Source: Martinezella calliandrae (lineage in GTDB: Bacteria > Pseudomonadota > Alphaproteobacteria > Rhizobiales > Rhizobiaceae). From it: 64,000 bases of DNA. Below the pieces are notes generated by a model. The model was not told where the DNA came from. It saw nothing but the letters and a program-made list of their open reading frames with translations, and searched no databases. Position numbers and translations under genes: made by a program. Numbering within the stretch: position 1 is the stretch's first letter; each line of letters starts with the position of its first letter. Positions 10,168 through 23,471 of the stretch are shown piece by piece. The DNA lies in contig NZ_JARFYN010000005.1 of NCBI RefSeq assembly GCF_030272695.1, positions 124,001-188,000 of the forward strand, written 5' to 3'.

Positions 10168-10742
10168 ATTTGAATTCTCCTAAACTGAAAACCTGTACCT
10201 TTGGCTTTCCGTCCGGGGGGACGTCTAGGCATGTCGCGTCGCGAAGCATTTTGTTCGCCGGCTTGTCTCGTCCCGTGAGAAGAACGCTATTGCGGTGCAC
10301 ACGAACAATCAAATTACAAAAAAATAATGTTTGGCTTACCAACCGCGCCGCAAATGCGCCACCAATGGGCGAAATGGCGCGCCAATCGACCTTCGCCAGC
10401 GGTTGCCGCGGGCATCATCCCACGTCCTTGCCCATCCTCTCTGATAGTCAGTAATTCTTTGTTTTTGATGTGTTTTTCTTGCGCGACAAAGCTGTTGTCG
10501 CGGGCTCTCCTTGTGCACTTACAGGCTGCAGAAAGTCGATCGGATTGTTTGTGAGACGATGCCAAAATTGCCTTCCAGCAGATGCTCGAACATGAATTTT
10601 TCTGAGGTTTTCACGGAGTTGTGATCGGAAAAGTTGAATTCGCCCATCCCATCGGAGGGGCTGTGAATAGCGGGAGGTAGTGGTTGGTTCTCGTGGCAAT
10701 GCGCTCCGTTCCTGATTATATGGGGGCAGGCCAGAGGTAATC
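10168..10742. other. Intergenic region upstream of dnaG
   Basis: This 575-bp gap holds the leftward promoter of the 78-aa gene and the rightward promoter of dnaG. GATTATAT at about 10715 could be a -10 element, but no matching -35 is convincing. I see no gene on either strand. Confidence 0.5.
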
Positions 10743-12734
10743 ATGCGATTTTCCAATACGTTTCTCGATGAGATTCGCGACCGCGTTCCCATTTCGGACG
10801 TGATCGGTCGACGTGTGACCTGGGATCGGCGCAAGACGAATGTGCCGCGCGGCGATTACTGGGCTTGCTGCCCATTCCATGGCGAAAAATCGCCGAGCTT
10901 TCACTGCGAAGACCGCAAGGGCCGCTATCATTGCTTCGGCTGCGGCGTGACGGGCGATCATTTCCGTTTCCTGACCGACCTCGAGGGGCTCAGCTTTCCC
11001 GAAGCGGTGCAGCAGATCGCCGACATGGCGGGCGTTCCCATGCCGGTCGCCGATCCAATGGAAGCCAAGCGCGAAAAGGAACGCACGTCGCTTCTCGACG
11101 TCATGGAGATGGCGACGCAGTTCTTTCAGGATCAGCTCCAGACGGCAAACGGGGCAAGGGCGCGCGCTTATCTGCGCGATCGCGGTCTGACTGGCCGAAC
11201 CATCGAGACGTTCCGCCTTGGCTATTCGCCGGATAGCCGCAATGCGCTGAAGGAATTTTTGGCCGGCAAGGGCGTGCTGAAGGAGCAGATGGAAGCTTGT
11301 GGCCTGGTTGTGCACGAGAATGTACCGGTCTCCTATGACCGTTTCCGCGACCGCATCATGTTTCCTATTCTGTCGTCGCGCGAAAAGGTGATTGCGTTCG
11401 GCGGCCGGGCAATGTCGCCGGATGCACCGGCCAAATATCTGAATTCCAATGAGACCGAGCTCTTTCACAAGGGCAATGTGCTCTATAATTTCTCGCGCGC
11501 GAGACGTGCCGCCCAGGGCAATGACGGCGCCGGCACGATCATTGCCGTCGAAGGCTATATGGACGTCATCGCGCTCTATCAGGCTGGCGTCGAAAACGCT
11601 GTCGCGCCGCTCGGCACGGCACTGACGGAAAACCAGCTCGAACTGTTGTGGAAGATGACCCCGCAACCGGTACTCTGCTTTGATGGCGATGGCGCCGGCA
11701 TTCGCGCCGCCAATCGTGCCGCCGATCTGGCGCTGCCGCACATCAAACCCGGCCGCACGGTCCGTTTTGCGCTTTTGCCGGATGGCAAAGACCCGGACGA
11801 TCTGGTGCGCCACGACGGTCGCGCGCCTTTCGAGAAAGTGATGGCGCAGGCAAAGCCACTGGCGGAAATGATATGGACCCGCGAAGCGGGCGGCGGCACC
11901 TTCGATACGCCGGAAGCACGCGCAGAGCTTGAGGCGCGGCTGAAGCAGATCGTTTCGGTTATCGCCGATGAGAACGTCCGCCGACATTATCAACAGGACA
12001 TGCGCGACCGGTTGCACGGGTTGTTCCAGCCGCAGTTCCAGCGCGGCGGCAATCAGCAGGGACGCGGTTTTTCCCGCGATGGCAATGGCCGCAATTTCGG
12101 CGGCCGTGGCGGGCAGGGCAGGGATCGGCAGCAGGTCGCTCATATAACGGCGTCGGATCGCCTGACGCGTTCAGGCATGATCAAGGGCCATCAGGACATT
12201 CCGGGCCTGCGCGAGAGTGTGCTGGCGGTGACCATCGTCAATCACCCGCTGCTGTTGCAGGACGAATATGATGAGATCGCCGCGATCGATTATGAGAGCC
12301 GCCAATTGCAGCGTCTATGGTCCGCCGTGCTCGGCGCGGCAGCGGCTACAGCCGGTCCGCAGCTTACCCGCGAACGGCTGCTCGAGCAGTTGGAGGAAAA
12401 GGGTTTCGCCCCGTTGCTGAAGAGCCTCGACCAGCAGGTGCGCAATGCCCGGCTTTGGACGGCGACCGAGGAGGCGGCCACGGAGGATGCACGCGAAGGT
12501 TATCGCCAGGCACTTGCACTTCACAAACGCTCGAAGGCTTTGCGTTGGCACAAGATTGAGCTCGAAAGCGCGATCGCGGAGGCAACGGAAGAGGGTGACG
12601 GGGATCTCATCGAGCAGTTGATGCGCGCTTTGCAGGAAGTGCAGCTCGAAGCTTTGCGCCTGGAGAACCAGGAAGCGATCATCGACGGTTTTGGCGTGTT
12701 GTCCGGCCGCATCAAAGGGGCCGCGGGGAAATAG
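10743..12734 (+). CDS. dnaG: DNA primase
   Basis: The 663-aa primase synthesises RNA primers at the replication fork and partners DnaB helicase. The CHC2 zinc-binding domain (CPFHGEKSPSFHC ... YHCFGCGVTGD, about residues 42-75) is followed by the catalytic core, then the TOPRIM domain with VEGYMDVIALYQAG and CFDGDGAG at about 260-325, and a C-terminal DnaB-interaction region after a Gly/Arg-rich linker (about 425-460). AGAGGT precedes the ATG. recQ follows after 7 bp, suggesting co-transcription. Confidence 0.97.
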   Translation: MRFSNTFLDEIRDRVPISDVIGRRVTWDRRKTNVPRGDYWACCPFHGEKSPSFHCEDRKGRYHCFGCGVTGDHFRFLTDLEGLSFPEAVQQIADMAGVPMPVADPMEAKREKERTSLLDVMEMATQFFQDQLQTANGARARAYLRDRGLTGRTIETFRLGYSPDSRNALKEFLAGKGVLKEQMEACGLVVHENVPVSYDRFRDRIMFPILSSREKVIAFGGRAMSPDAPAKYLNSNETELFHKGNVLYNFSRARRAAQGNDGAGTIIAVEGYMDVIALYQAGVENAVAPLGTALTENQLELLWKMTPQPVLCFDGDGAGIRAANRAADLALPHIKPGRTVRFALLPDGKDPDDLVRHDGRAPFEKVMAQAKPLAEMIWTREAGGGTFDTPEARAELEARLKQIVSVIADENVRRHYQQDMRDRLHGLFQPQFQRGGNQQGRGFSRDGNGRNFGGRGGQGRDRQQVAHITASDRLTRSGMIKGHQDIPGLRESVLAVTIVNHPLLLQDEYDEIAAIDYESRQLQRLWSAVLGAAAATAGPQLTRERLLEQLEEKGFAPLLKSLDQQVRNARLWTATEEAATEDAREGYRQALALHKRSKALRWHKIELESAIAEATEEGDGDLIEQLMRALQEVQLEALRLENQEAIIDGFGVLSGRIKGAAGK

Positions 12735-12741
12735 GGATTAG

Positions 12742-14616
12742 ATGCCACAGCCAGATCGCCAGGACCCCCGGTTTTCCGCAGACGATGCACTGTTTGGCGG
12801 GCAAAATTTCCGCGCCGCGCCGCTCGATATTCTCAAGCGCGTCTACGGCTATTCCGCCTTTCGCGGCAAGCAGCAGCAGGTGGTCGACCATGTTGTTTCG
12901 GGCGGCGACGCGGTTGTGCTGTTTCCGACCGGTGCCGGTAAATCACTCTGTTTCCAGATACCGGCACTGTGCCGCGATGGAGTGGGTATAGTTGTCTCTC
13001 CGCTGATTGCCCTGATGCGCGACCAGGTCGAGGCGATGAAGCAACTCGGCATCCGCGCGGCGGCGCTGAATTCGTCATTGTCGCGGGAAGAGGCAAGTGA
13101 CGTCTATCGCGCCATCTCGAGCGGCACCCTCGATCTGCTTTACGTCACCCCCGAGCGCATCCTGACGGAGGGCTTTCAGCAGATGATCGCCAGGGCGAAG
13201 ATTGCCTTATTTGCGATCGACGAGGCACATTGCGTCTCGCAATGGGGACATGATTTCCGGCCGGAATACCGCGAGCTCGGCAAGCTCGCGGACCTCTTTC
13301 CCGACGTGCCGCGCATCGCGTTGACGGCGACGGCCGATCCGCACACGCGCGACGATATTATCGAGCGGCTGGCTCTCGATAACGCCAAGGTTTTCACCAC
13401 CAGCTTCGATCGGCCAAACATCACCTATGAGATCGTTGAGCGCGATCAGCCGCGGCAACAATTACTGCGTTTCCTCGATCGTCATCGTGGCGATAGCGGT
13501 ATCGTCTATTGCCTGTCGCGGGCCAAGGTCGAGGATACCGCGGAATGGTTGAACGGGCAGGGCATTCGCGCGCTTGCCTATCATGCCGGCATGGATCGGT
13601 CGCTGCGCGACGCCAATCAAGATGCCTTCTTGAAGGAAGAAGATCTTTGCCTTGTGGCGACGGTTGCCTTCGGCATGGGCATCGACAAACCGAATGTCCG
13701 CTATGTCGCCCATCTGGATCTGCCCGGGTCCGTCGAGGCCTATTATCAAGAGACGGGACGGGCGGGACGCGACGGTTTGCCATCGGAAGTCTGGATGGCC
13801 TATGGTATGGCCGACGTCATCCAGCGGCGGCGGATGATCGACGAGGGCAATGCGGCGGAAGAGATCAAGCGTGTCGAGCGTGCGAAGCTCAATGCATTGC
13901 TCGCGATCTGTGAGACGGCCGGATGCCGCCGACAGGCGATCCTGGCGCATTTCGGCGAGGGGCATGGCGGCGGTTGCGGCAATTGCGACACTTGCCTGAA
14001 GCCGGTCGAGACATGGGATGGGACGGAAGCGGCGATCAAGGCGCTCGCCGCGGTCTATCGCACCGGCGAGCGTTTCGGCACGGGCCACGTTATCGATGTG
14101 CTAGTGGGGACGGCCAATGAGAAGACCGAGCGCTTCGGCCATGCGAAAATGCCGGTCTTCGGGGCCGGCAAGGACATTCCTGTGCGCACTTGGCAGTCGG
14201 TTTTCCGTCAACTGCTGGCGAGCGGTTTCGTCAGTATCGATCATACCGCTTTCGGCGCAATGAAACTGGAGCCGGAGGCGCGCGCGGTTTTCAAACGCGA
14301 GTGTCAGGTTTTCTTCCGCAAGGACAGGCCAGAGACTGGTCGGCGCGCCAAGAAGTCGGCACGGATCGACAAGCGGCAGTCAAGCCTGTCGGGCGAGGCC
14401 CAGCCATTGTTCGAGGCATTGCGAGCGGAACGGACGAAGATCGCCAAGGCGCTCGGCGTGCCGCCCTATGTCGTCTTCCCGGATACGACGCTCATCGCGT
14501 TTGCCGCTGAGCGGCCGACGAGCCGCGACGCGCTCCTCGGCATTTCGGGGGTCGGGCAGGCGAAGCTGGAACGTTACGGCGATGCGTTCCTGAAGGTCAT
14601 CCGGGCGTTTGATTGA
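12742..14616 (+). CDS. recQ: ATP-dependent DNA helicase RecQ
   Basis: This 624-aa SF2 3'-5' helicase acts in recombination and replication repair. Visible motifs are Walker [13 protein letters not shown] (about residue 60), DEAH box [18 protein letters not shown], motif III LTATAD, and motif [13 protein letters not shown] zinc-binding RecQ-Ct domain ([12 protein letters not shown] ... CGNCDTC) and a C-terminal HRDC domain ([24 protein letters not shown]) follow. It starts 7 bp after dnaG ends and is probably expressed with it. Confidence 0.96.
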   Translation: MPQPDRQDPRFSADDALFGGQNFRAAPLDILKRVYGYSAFRGKQQQVVDHVVSGGDAVVLFPTGAGKSLCFQIPALCRDGVGIVVSPLIALMRDQVEAMKQLGIRAAALNSSLSREEASDVYRAISSGTLDLLYVTPERILTEGFQQMIARAKIALFAIDEAHCVSQWGHDFRPEYRELGKLADLFPDVPRIALTATADPHTRDDIIERLALDNAKVFTTSFDRPNITYEIVERDQPRQQLLRFLDRHRGDSGIVYCLSRAKVEDTAEWLNGQGIRALAYHAGMDRSLRDANQDAFLKEEDLCLVATVAFGMGIDKPNVRYVAHLDLPGSVEAYYQETGRAGRDGLPSEVWMAYGMADVIQRRRMIDEGNAAEEIKRVERAKLNALLAICETAGCRRQAILAHFGEGHGGGCGNCDTCLKPVETWDGTEAAIKALAAVYRTGERFGTGHVIDVLVGTANEKTERFGHAKMPVFGAGKDIPVRTWQSVFRQLLASGFVSIDHTAFGAMKLEPEARAVFKRECQVFFRKDRPETGRRAKKSARIDKRQSSLSGEAQPLFEALRAERTKIAKALGVPPYVVFPDTTLIAFAAERPTSRDALLGISGVGQAKLERYGDAFLKVIRAFD

Positions 14617-14754
14617 GCATTTGCGACATTGCGCCGTCCCGCAAAATATCTCAAGACCGACATAGCCTATCGTCTGCATTCGCGACAAGACACCAGTCGA
14701 TGTGATAATTCTTCGCCGTAACTGAGACAGAGACCATCGGAAAGCGCGTTCATC

Positions 14755-15942
14755 ATGACTTCTGCCTTCATCTCCCACCTTCGATCCGAAATCGCCGGTC
14801 TGAAGGATGCGGGCCTCTATAAATCGGAGCGGGTCATCACTTCCAAGCAGGCAGGCGAAATCGCCGTGGCTGGCGGCGAGCGGGTGCTGAATTTCTGCGC
14901 CAACAACTATCTCGGTCTCGCCGATAACGAGGAACTGGCCGAAGCGGCGAAAAAGGCACTCGACCGCTACGGCTACGGCATGGCCTCGGTGCGGTTCATC
15001 TGCGGTACGCAGGAAGAGCACAAGCAGCTCGAGGCGCGAATTTCGGCTTTCCTCGGCATGGAGGATACCATTCTCTACTCATCCTGCTTCGACGCCAATG
15101 GCGGGCTTTTCGAGACGTTGTTGTCGGAAGAGGATGCGATTATCTCCGACGCGCTGAACCACGCCTCGATCATCGATGGCGTGCGACTCTCCAAGGCGAA
15201 GCGGTTCCGATACGCCAATAACGATATGGCGGCCCTGGAGGAGGAGCTGAAGAAGGCCGACGGGAGCCGCTTCAAGTTGATCGCGACCGATGGCGTTTTC
15301 TCCATGGATGGCATTATCGCCAATCTCGAGGGCGTCTGCGATCTCGCCGAAAAATATGGCGCGATGGTCATGGTCGATGATAGCCATGCCGTCGGTTTCG
15401 TCGGCGATCATGGCCGAGGTTCGCCCGAATACTGCGGTGTCGAGGGCAGGGTGGACATCATCACCGGTACGCTCGGCAAGGCGCTCGGCGGTGCATCCGG
15501 TGGCTATACCTGCGCGAAAGCCGAGATTGTCGACTGGCTACGGCAGCGCTCGCGCCCCTATCTCTTCTCCAATACGCTGGCCCCGGTCATCGCGGCCGCC
15601 TCGCTGAAAGTCTTCGATTTGATCGAAAATGGCGATGATCTTCGTGATCGGCTCTGTGGTAATGCGGAGTTCTTCCGCAGCGAAATGACTAAGCTCGGTT
15701 TCACTTTGGCGGGCGCCGATCATCCGATCATCCCCGTCATGCTCGGCGATGCCAAGCTCGCCCAGGAGATGGCGGCGCTGATGCTGAAAAAGGGCGTCTA
15801 TGTCATCGGCTTCTCCTTCCCCGTCGTACCGAAAGGACAGGCGCGCATCCGAACGCAGATGTCGGCGGCTCACTCGCGCGCCGATGTCGAGCGTGCGATC
15901 GCCGCTTTCGCAGAAGCAGGGCGTGAACTCGGAATCATTTGA
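14755..15942 (+). CDS. kbl: Glycine C-acetyltransferase (2-amino-3-ketobutyrate CoA ligase)
   Basis: The 395-aa PLP enzyme converts 2-amino-3-oxobutanoate plus CoA to glycine and acetyl-CoA, the second step of threonine degradation. The alpha-oxoamine synthase fold shows in [36 protein letters not shown] and the PLP-lysine region [16 protein letters not shown]. Length matches Kbl. It lies 21 bp before tdh, whose product is its substrate, so the two form an operon. Confidence 0.97.
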   Translation: MTSAFISHLRSEIAGLKDAGLYKSERVITSKQAGEIAVAGGERVLNFCANNYLGLADNEELAEAAKKALDRYGYGMASVRFICGTQEEHKQLEARISAFLGMEDTILYSSCFDANGGLFETLLSEEDAIISDALNHASIIDGVRLSKAKRFRYANNDMAALEEELKKADGSRFKLIATDGVFSMDGIIANLEGVCDLAEKYGAMVMVDDSHAVGFVGDHGRGSPEYCGVEGRVDIITGTLGKALGGASGGYTCAKAEIVDWLRQRSRPYLFSNTLAPVIAAASLKVFDLIENGDDLRDRLCGNAEFFRSEMTKLGFTLAGADHPIIPVMLGDAKLAQEMAALMLKKGVYVIGFSFPVVPKGQARIRTQMSAAHSRADVERAIAAFAEAGRELGII

Positions 15943-15963
15943 ATTGGATGGAGACGACTGATC

Positions 15964-17001
15964 ATGTCGAACATGATGAAGGCGCTGGTCAAATCGAAGC
16001 CTGAAGTCGGGCTCTGGATGGAGAACGTGCCGGTTCCAGAAGTTGGGCCGAACGATGTGCTGATCCGGGTCAAGAAGTCGGCAATCTGCGGCACGGATGT
16101 GCATATTTGGAATTGGGACCAATGGGCGCAAAGAACCATCCCGGTGCCGATGGTGGTCGGCCACGAATTCTGCGGCGAGATTGCCGAGATCGGCTCGGCG
16201 GTCACCAAATATCGTGTCGGCGAGCGTGTCTCCGGCGAGGGACATATCGTTTGCGGCAAGTGCCGTAACTGCCGCGCTGGCAGGGGACATCTCTGCCGCA
16301 ATACGCTGGGCGTCGGGGTCAATCGTCCCGGTTCCTTCGGCGAATTCGTCTGCATTCCGGAATCCAACGTCGTGCAGATCCCCGACGATATTCCGGACGA
16401 AGTGGCGGCGATCTTCGACCCCTTCGGCAACGCCGTGCATACCGCGCTTTCCTTCGATCTGGTGGGTGAGGACGTGCTGGTCACGGGCGCCGGACCGATC
16501 GGCATCATGGGCGCCATGGTGGCCAAGCGTTCCGGCGCACGCAAGGTGGTCATCACCGATATCAATCCCAATCGCCTGGCACTCGCCCGCAAGCTCGGCA
16601 TCGAGTATGTCGTCGACGCCTCGAAAGAAAATCTTGCCGATGTCATGAAGTCTATCGGCATGACCGAAGGTTTCGATGTCGGTCTGGAAATGTCAGGCGC
16701 CGCCCCCGCTTTCCGCGACATGATCGACAAGATGAACAATGGCGGGAAGATCGCCATTCTCGGCATCGCGCCGGCGGGCTTCGAGATCGATTGGAACAAG
16801 GTGATCTTCAAGATGCTGAACCTGAAGGGCATCTACGGGCGCGAAATGTTCGAGACCTGGTACAAGATGATCGCCTTCGTTCAGGGGGGACTCGACGTCT
16901 CGCCGGTCATTACTCACCGCATCGGCATCGATGATTTCCGCGAAGGGTTCGAAGCAATGCGCACAGGCAACTCCGGCAAGGTGGTGATGGACTGGATTTG
17001 A
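15964..17001 (+). CDS. tdh: L-threonine 3-dehydrogenase
   Basis: The 345-aa zinc-dependent MDR enzyme oxidises threonine to 2-amino-3-oxobutanoate with NAD+. It has the catalytic zinc site ([19 protein letters not shown]), the structural-zinc cysteines ([15 protein letters not shown]) and a Rossmann motif ([15 protein letters not shown]). It is the second gene of the kbl-tdh operon and passes an unstable intermediate to Kbl. Its length is typical of bacterial Tdh. Confidence 0.97.
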   Translation: MSNMMKALVKSKPEVGLWMENVPVPEVGPNDVLIRVKKSAICGTDVHIWNWDQWAQRTIPVPMVVGHEFCGEIAEIGSAVTKYRVGERVSGEGHIVCGKCRNCRAGRGHLCRNTLGVGVNRPGSFGEFVCIPESNVVQIPDDIPDEVAAIFDPFGNAVHTALSFDLVGEDVLVTGAGPIGIMGAMVAKRSGARKVVITDINPNRLALARKLGIEYVVDASKENLADVMKSIGMTEGFDVGLEMSGAAPAFRDMIDKMNNGGKIAILGIAPAGFEIDWNKVIFKMLNLKGIYGREMFETWYKMIAFVQGGLDVSPVITHRIGIDDFREGFEAMRTGNSGKVVMDWI

Positions 17002-17450
17002 GCCGAATTGCGGCCTGATCGCATCACCACCGCCAGCCAAACTGCGGAAATTCAGGCGGTTTCAAAAACACGCTCTTGTCATCGCGCAGGGACTTCCTAA
17101 ATACCGGAAGCAATTGTTTGTGGCGTGCTTGAGCCTGTGGAAAAGGCTTTTTCACGTTTTTAAGGGGCTTTTTTGCTGGAAAAGCTTGACGGGAGCAAAA
17201 ATTGTAGGAATCACCGTTTGTCCTCGGAAAAACGGTGAACTGGATCAGGCGGATCACATAATACCATGGCCGGAAATCCAAACGCAATCCAGCTTTGCTG
17301 TCCGGTGCCGGTGATCGTGGTTAATTGGGCGTTAAAGGTCATTCCGTTAGGTGTTTGTCGGTGATTCGGGGCTGGCGTGAGGCGCGCCGGGCCAACGCGG
17401 CCATTCACCGCGTGTAAGTTTTAAGCGTCAGGGAAAGCGACGATATAGAG
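17002..17450. other. Intergenic region upstream of rpoD
   Basis: These 450 bp hold the tdh 3' end signals and the rpoD promoter. A weak stem AGCC/GGCT followed by TTTTT near 17130-17150 could end the tdh transcript. I cannot assign promoter hexamers with confidence and see no gene. Confidence 0.45.
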
Positions 17451-19514
<2,064 letters not shown>

Positions 19515-19539
19515 GCGATTTTTATTGTTGCGAAATCAG

Positions 19540-19575
19540 AACCCGGTTCGTGGAAGCGAGCCGGGTTTTATTTTA
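19540..19575 (+). terminator. Intrinsic terminator of rpoD
   Basis: An 11-bp GC-rich stem (19540-19550 with 19557-19567, one G-T pair) with a 6-nt loop is followed by TTTTATTTTAT. It begins 26 nt after the rpoD stop. Confidence 0.9.
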
Positions 19576-19959
19576 TCCGGATATGCTTGCAACGATCAGC
19601 TCATAGGCCACCTCTTAAAGCGCCACGCGCTTGACCGCTCTTTCGCCGCCAGGATATTGCGCTCTCCTGCTGGAGCACTGGGTGCAATTTCGCTCAGAAC
19701 TCGCGCGGCCGTTCTTGGATATCTTCCGATGCACTGGTATGGATGGCAAGATCACGCAGGTTTGTTTTCCGGCCATCGCGAAGCTGTGGTTTGGAGTGAC
19801 AGTCTACAATTTCCCGACTGCCTCTTTCCGGCCTTAATCTTTAACACCATATGTCGGGGTCTAGGCATCATCGGGTGTCGTTTGTTCGGTAAGGTTTTGA
19901 TGAAACTGTTGACCGCTTCTCCGTCTGCCCTTCGTCGTCAGCCGTGCGGCCGCTGAGCG
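19576..19959. other. Intergenic region before the DUF930 gene
   Basis: No supported gene, RNA or repeat is visible in these 385 bp. Short open frames here lack ribosome sites and family features. Confidence 0.5.
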
Positions 19960-21648
19960 ATGGAGCGCGTCGCCGAACAGCGAGAACCGGAGAAGCGTGG
20001 ATGGGGACTAATCCCTTCCATCCTGCTGCACATCCTGTTTTTCGCCGCGCTTTTCTTCTTGCCGGTGGTCGCCGTGCCGTTACCGCAGCCGGAAGAGAGC
20101 ATCAACGTCGAGATGGTGCAGCAGCCCCAGGAGCAGGCAAAGAATGCCGTAAAGCCGGTCGAGCGATCCGGCCGCGTGCCGACCCCGACGCCCAAGCCCG
20201 ACCAGAAGCAGCCTGAGACGGAGCAGAAGGCCGCGTCCACCGACAAGACGGAAGGCGAGCAGACTGCCGAGAAGCTGAGCGACGAGAGCAAGACGAAGAC
20301 CGAGAAGGCTCCCGATCCCAATGCGCAGGACCAGAACGGGAAATCGCAGGAACCGGCGCAGGCCGATAAGCCCGCGGATGTAAAGGCCGATCAGCCGACG
20401 CCGCCCACCGAGCAAGCTGAGGAAAAGCCGCAGCCGGGCGATGCGCTGTCGCCAAAAGCGGCCGATGATCAAGCCAAGCCTCAGGCGCCAACGCCTGCGG
20501 ACGCACAACAGCAAAATCAGGCGCCGCCCGCTACCAACCCTGATACTGAGACCCAGCAGACGGCGGCGGATCAGCCAAGGCCGGACGCGCAGATGGACCA
20601 GGCCAGCACAAAGCCGCCGGCCGATGATCCGACACAGCCGACGCCCGCCGAACAGGCTGCCCCAGAAGCCGCCGCGCCGCAGCAAAAAGACGCAACGCCG
20701 CCCGCAGCCGACGCCGATATGCAATTGCAGCAACAAGCCGAGGCCGCGCAACCCGCGCAGGCGGCACAGGCGGCACAGGCCAATGCCCAAGCAAAGGCAG
20801 CCGAGACTGCTGCCGCATCGGCAACCGATCCGAACGCCCGCGATCTGGCGTCTACCCCGACACTTGAAGAGCTGGCGACGGACCAGCCGTCCGACACCCA
20901 AATTGCCGAACCGGACAAGCCTTCGGCCGATGCCGCAGGCGCGCAGGCGGACCAAAAGCCCGGAACCGCGTCCGACCTCGCAAAGGGGCATGCGAAAGCT
21001 GCGCAAGGGCAGGTGGATCCGAACGCGCGACAGCAGGCTGCGGCTGATCAAAAGCTCGCGCCGGATGTCGTCGTTCCGACAACGGGCGGCGCAGCGCCAC
21101 GGCAGCAATCACAGGATCAATCAACATCCGGCGGCCCTAGTGACCCGACGGCCGGAACCGCCTTCGTTCCCGAGCCTCAATCTCGGCCGCAGCAACAGGC
21201 ATCAGCGGATGGCCCACAGGAGGCATCGAATACCGATCCGTCGCAGACTGAGCAAAAGCCCGGCGGCCAGCAGGGCAAATTCATCGAGGCCAAGCGCTTC
21301 TACTCCGGTACGGAGCTGGCGCGTTTGTCCAAGGACGAACTGGATGCCTGGAAAAAATTGCCGCGGCGTACACGAGTGCAGCGGCTTTGCAATAGCGAGG
21401 AAAAGCTGCAGTTCGGGTACGACCTAAAAGCCCGAGGTTTTTATAACTCGCTGGTTACGCCGGCCATGCTGTCGGACGTTGACCTCGTCGGCGACGGAGC
21501 TGGTGTGCTCACGCCGAAAGGTTGGCTGAGGGTGGCATTTAAATGTAACGTTGACGAAGCCGCCTTGAAAGTGGTTGCCTTCTCCTACTTGGTTAGAGGT
21601 CACGTTTCCGCAAACCAGTTGGAGAGGATCGGCCCTGCTGGCAATTGA
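19960..21648 (+). CDS. DUF930-domain protein with TonB-like low-complexity stalk
   Basis: The 562-aa protein has a short cytoplasmic start, one membrane segment at about residues 14-35 (LIPSILLHILFFAALFFLPVVAV), and a Pro/Ala/Gln/Lys-rich stalk of about 400 residues. A compact C-terminal domain starts at about residue 445 (KRFYSGTELARLSKDELDAWKKLP), with two Cys in the segments RLCNSEEKLQ and VAFKCNVDEAAL, matching the rhizobial DUF930 family. The layout (anchor, long extended stalk, folded tip) resembles TonB/TolA and suggests reaching across the periplasm. Function is unknown. Confidence 0.8.
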   Translation: MERVAEQREPEKRGWGLIPSILLHILFFAALFFLPVVAVPLPQPEESINVEMVQQPQEQAKNAVKPVERSGRVPTPTPKPDQKQPETEQKAASTDKTEGEQTAEKLSDESKTKTEKAPDPNAQDQNGKSQEPAQADKPADVKADQPTPPTEQAEEKPQPGDALSPKAADDQAKPQAPTPADAQQQNQAPPATNPDTETQQTAADQPRPDAQMDQASTKPPADDPTQPTPAEQAAPEAAAPQQKDATPPAADADMQLQQQAEAAQPAQAAQAAQANAQAKAAETAAASATDPNARDLASTPTLEELATDQPSDTQIAEPDKPSADAAGAQADQKPGTASDLAKGHAKAAQGQVDPNARQQAAADQKLAPDVVVPTTGGAAPRQQSQDQSTSGGPSDPTAGTAFVPEPQSRPQQQASADGPQEASNTDPSQTEQKPGGQQGKFIEAKRFYSGTELARLSKDELDAWKKLPRRTRVQRLCNSEEKLQFGYDLKARGFYNSLVTPAMLSDVDLVGDGAGVLTPKGWLRVAFKCNVDEAALKVVAFSYLVRGHVSANQLERIGPAGN

Positions 21649-21781
21649 CGAACAACACCGGTCTCGTCAGCTTGAAACAATAGTTTATTTCCCCGCCTGA
21701 TCGAAATTCGGCCCGTTTCATCATATGTTTGCGGCTGATAACGTCTGATAGAATCCCCTCCCTTCGCATTGCACAGTTCCA

Positions 21782-22765
21782 ATGACATCGATCACAGCCG
21801 ATTCCAATTCGATGGCCACCGGCCATTCCACGCTTCGTGGTGTCCTCGTAGCATTCGCATCCTATGCCGTCTTCGCCTTCAGTGACGCCTCGATTAAGGT
21901 TTTGAACGGGACGCTGCCCTCCTACGAATTGGCCTTCATCGGTTCGCTGTTCGGATTTGCCGCGATCCCATTTCTAAGGGCGCGTGGGGATGGGTGGCTG
22001 GATATCGTCAAGACGACGAACCGGCCGTTGTGGATGTTGCGGTTTGCCTCTGGCGCTACCAGCGCCATAGTTTCGATTGTGGCTTTTACCAAGCTGCCGA
22101 TGGCGGAGGCTTTCGCGCTGTTGTTCCTGCTGCCGTCCTTCGTCACCATCCTGTCCGTCGTCTTTCTCAAGGAGGATGTGCGCTGGCAGCGTTGGACGGC
22201 GGTGATCCTCGGGTTCGCCGGTGTCCTTATCGTGCTGCGGCCGGGATTTCGCGAGCTTTCGATCGGTCATCTCTGCGCGGCGATCGGCGGGTTGAGCGGG
22301 GCAGTCTCGATCGTCACCAATCGTGCGCTCGGGCCGAAGGAGAAGCGTGTCTCGCTTTATGGCGCAGCACTGTTCGGCTCGCTGATTGTCAGCGGCTTTT
22401 TGATGCTGCCCGAAATGGTGTGGCCAACAGCCTGGCAATGGATATTCCTTGCAAGCTACGGTCTTCTCGGCGCTGTCGGCACCGTTTTGCTGATGACTGC
22501 CGCGCAACTGGCGCCGGCCAATCTCGTCGCGCCGCCGCAATATAGCCAGATGATTTGGGCGATCGGCTTCGGTTATCTGCTGTTCAACGATGAAATCGAC
22601 CTGCCGATGGCGCTCGGTATCCTCCTCATCATCTTTTCCGGCCTGCTGACGCTCGCGCGCGAGCGCAAACGCGGCACGCCGCTGCCGGCAGCCGTCGTTG
22701 CAGCAGATACCTGGGCATCGTTTGCGACAGCGCAGGAAACTGAGGCCGAGACACCAGATAGGTGA
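21782..22765 (+). CDS. DMT superfamily (EamA) transporter
   Basis: The 327-aa protein has ten hydrophobic segments in two EamA repeats, beginning LVAFASYAVFAFSDASIKVL and, in the second half, LCAAIGGLSGAVSIVTNRAL. Members export metabolites such as amino acids or their derivatives. The substrate is not identifiable. The start at 21782 gives a short polar leader; a second Met 11 codons on is possible. Confidence 0.88.
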   Translation: MTSITADSNSMATGHSTLRGVLVAFASYAVFAFSDASIKVLNGTLPSYELAFIGSLFGFAAIPFLRARGDGWLDIVKTTNRPLWMLRFASGATSAIVSIVAFTKLPMAEAFALLFLLPSFVTILSVVFLKEDVRWQRWTAVILGFAGVLIVLRPGFRELSIGHLCAAIGGLSGAVSIVTNRALGPKEKRVSLYGAALFGSLIVSGFLMLPEMVWPTAWQWIFLASYGLLGAVGTVLLMTAAQLAPANLVAPPQYSQMIWAIGFGYLLFNDEIDLPMALGILLIIFSGLLTLARERKRGTPLPAAVVAADTWASFATAQETEAETPDR

Positions 22766-23010
22766 TCCCCCGTCGGCGATCGCATCACTTCGTCACCCGA
22801 ATGAATGGGGATTAGGTTTATTGTCGCTGCGAGCTTAAAAGCCTATGATTTTCGCAAGGGGACTGCATCTGCGGGAGGGGACATCGAAACACCGGGGCGG
22901 CGGCGCGTAACCCCGAAAATCAGGGTGGATTTTCAAGGGGCCTACGTGTGGATCAAACCGCAACTGCGCGTGCGTTCAATAGACGCGAGACGCAGCCGAG
23001 GAGGTGTGAG

Positions 23011-23304
23011 ATGACCACTTATATCGTTCTGCTCAATTGGACCGACCAGGGTGTGCGAAGCGTAAAGGAGTCGCCGCGGCGCCTGGACGCAGCCAAGAAG
23101 CTGCTGGGAGAGATGGGCGGTTCGTTCAAGCATTTTTTCCTGACCATGGGTGAGTATGACATGGTCTCTGTCTGCGAGGCGCCCGACGATGCTGTTATCG
23201 CCCGTTTCGCTTTGGAGCTTGGGATGGGCGGCAATGTGCGCACGCGTACGCTGAAAGCGTTCCCCGAGGCCGCCTATCGCGAGATCATGGCATCCTTGGG
23301 TTAG
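23011..23304 (+). CDS. GYD-domain protein
   Basis: This 97-aa ferredoxin-like-fold protein belongs to the GYD family, named for a motif seen here as MGEYDMVSVCEAPDD. The function of the family is unknown; a dimeric alpha-beta barrel role is likely. The ATG at 23011 is preceded by GAGGAGGTGTGAG, a strong ribosome site. An earlier in-frame start would add 21 residues without family match. Confidence 0.85.
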   Translation: MTTYIVLLNWTDQGVRSVKESPRRLDAAKKLLGEMGGSFKHFFLTMGEYDMVSVCEAPDDAVIARFALELGMGGNVRTRTLKAFPEAAYREIMASLG

Positions 23305-23335
23305 CTGGGATGATTTTGCCGTTCTGAATGCATAA

Positions 23336-23361
23336 ACCCGGCCAGCGGGGGCTGACCGGGT
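23336..23361. terminator. Possible terminator hairpin after the GYD gene
   Basis: ACCCGGCCAGC at 23336-23346 pairs with GCTGACCGGGT at 23351-23361, with one mismatch and a 4-nt loop. No T-run follows, so terminator function is uncertain. Confidence 0.4.
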
Positions 23362-23471
23362 AGCGGTGCATCTTGCGCCCATCGCGTCCCAGCCATGTCA
23401 TCTCGTTGCTTGACCTTCCTTCGATTTTGGCGACCCTGAAATTCCTTCTCTAAAGCCAAAGGAATTTCAGT

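Noticed and set aside
10716..12143. Long open frame antisense to dnaG
   Set aside because: Fully opposite the certain primase gene, no ribosome site, and composition typical of a shadow.
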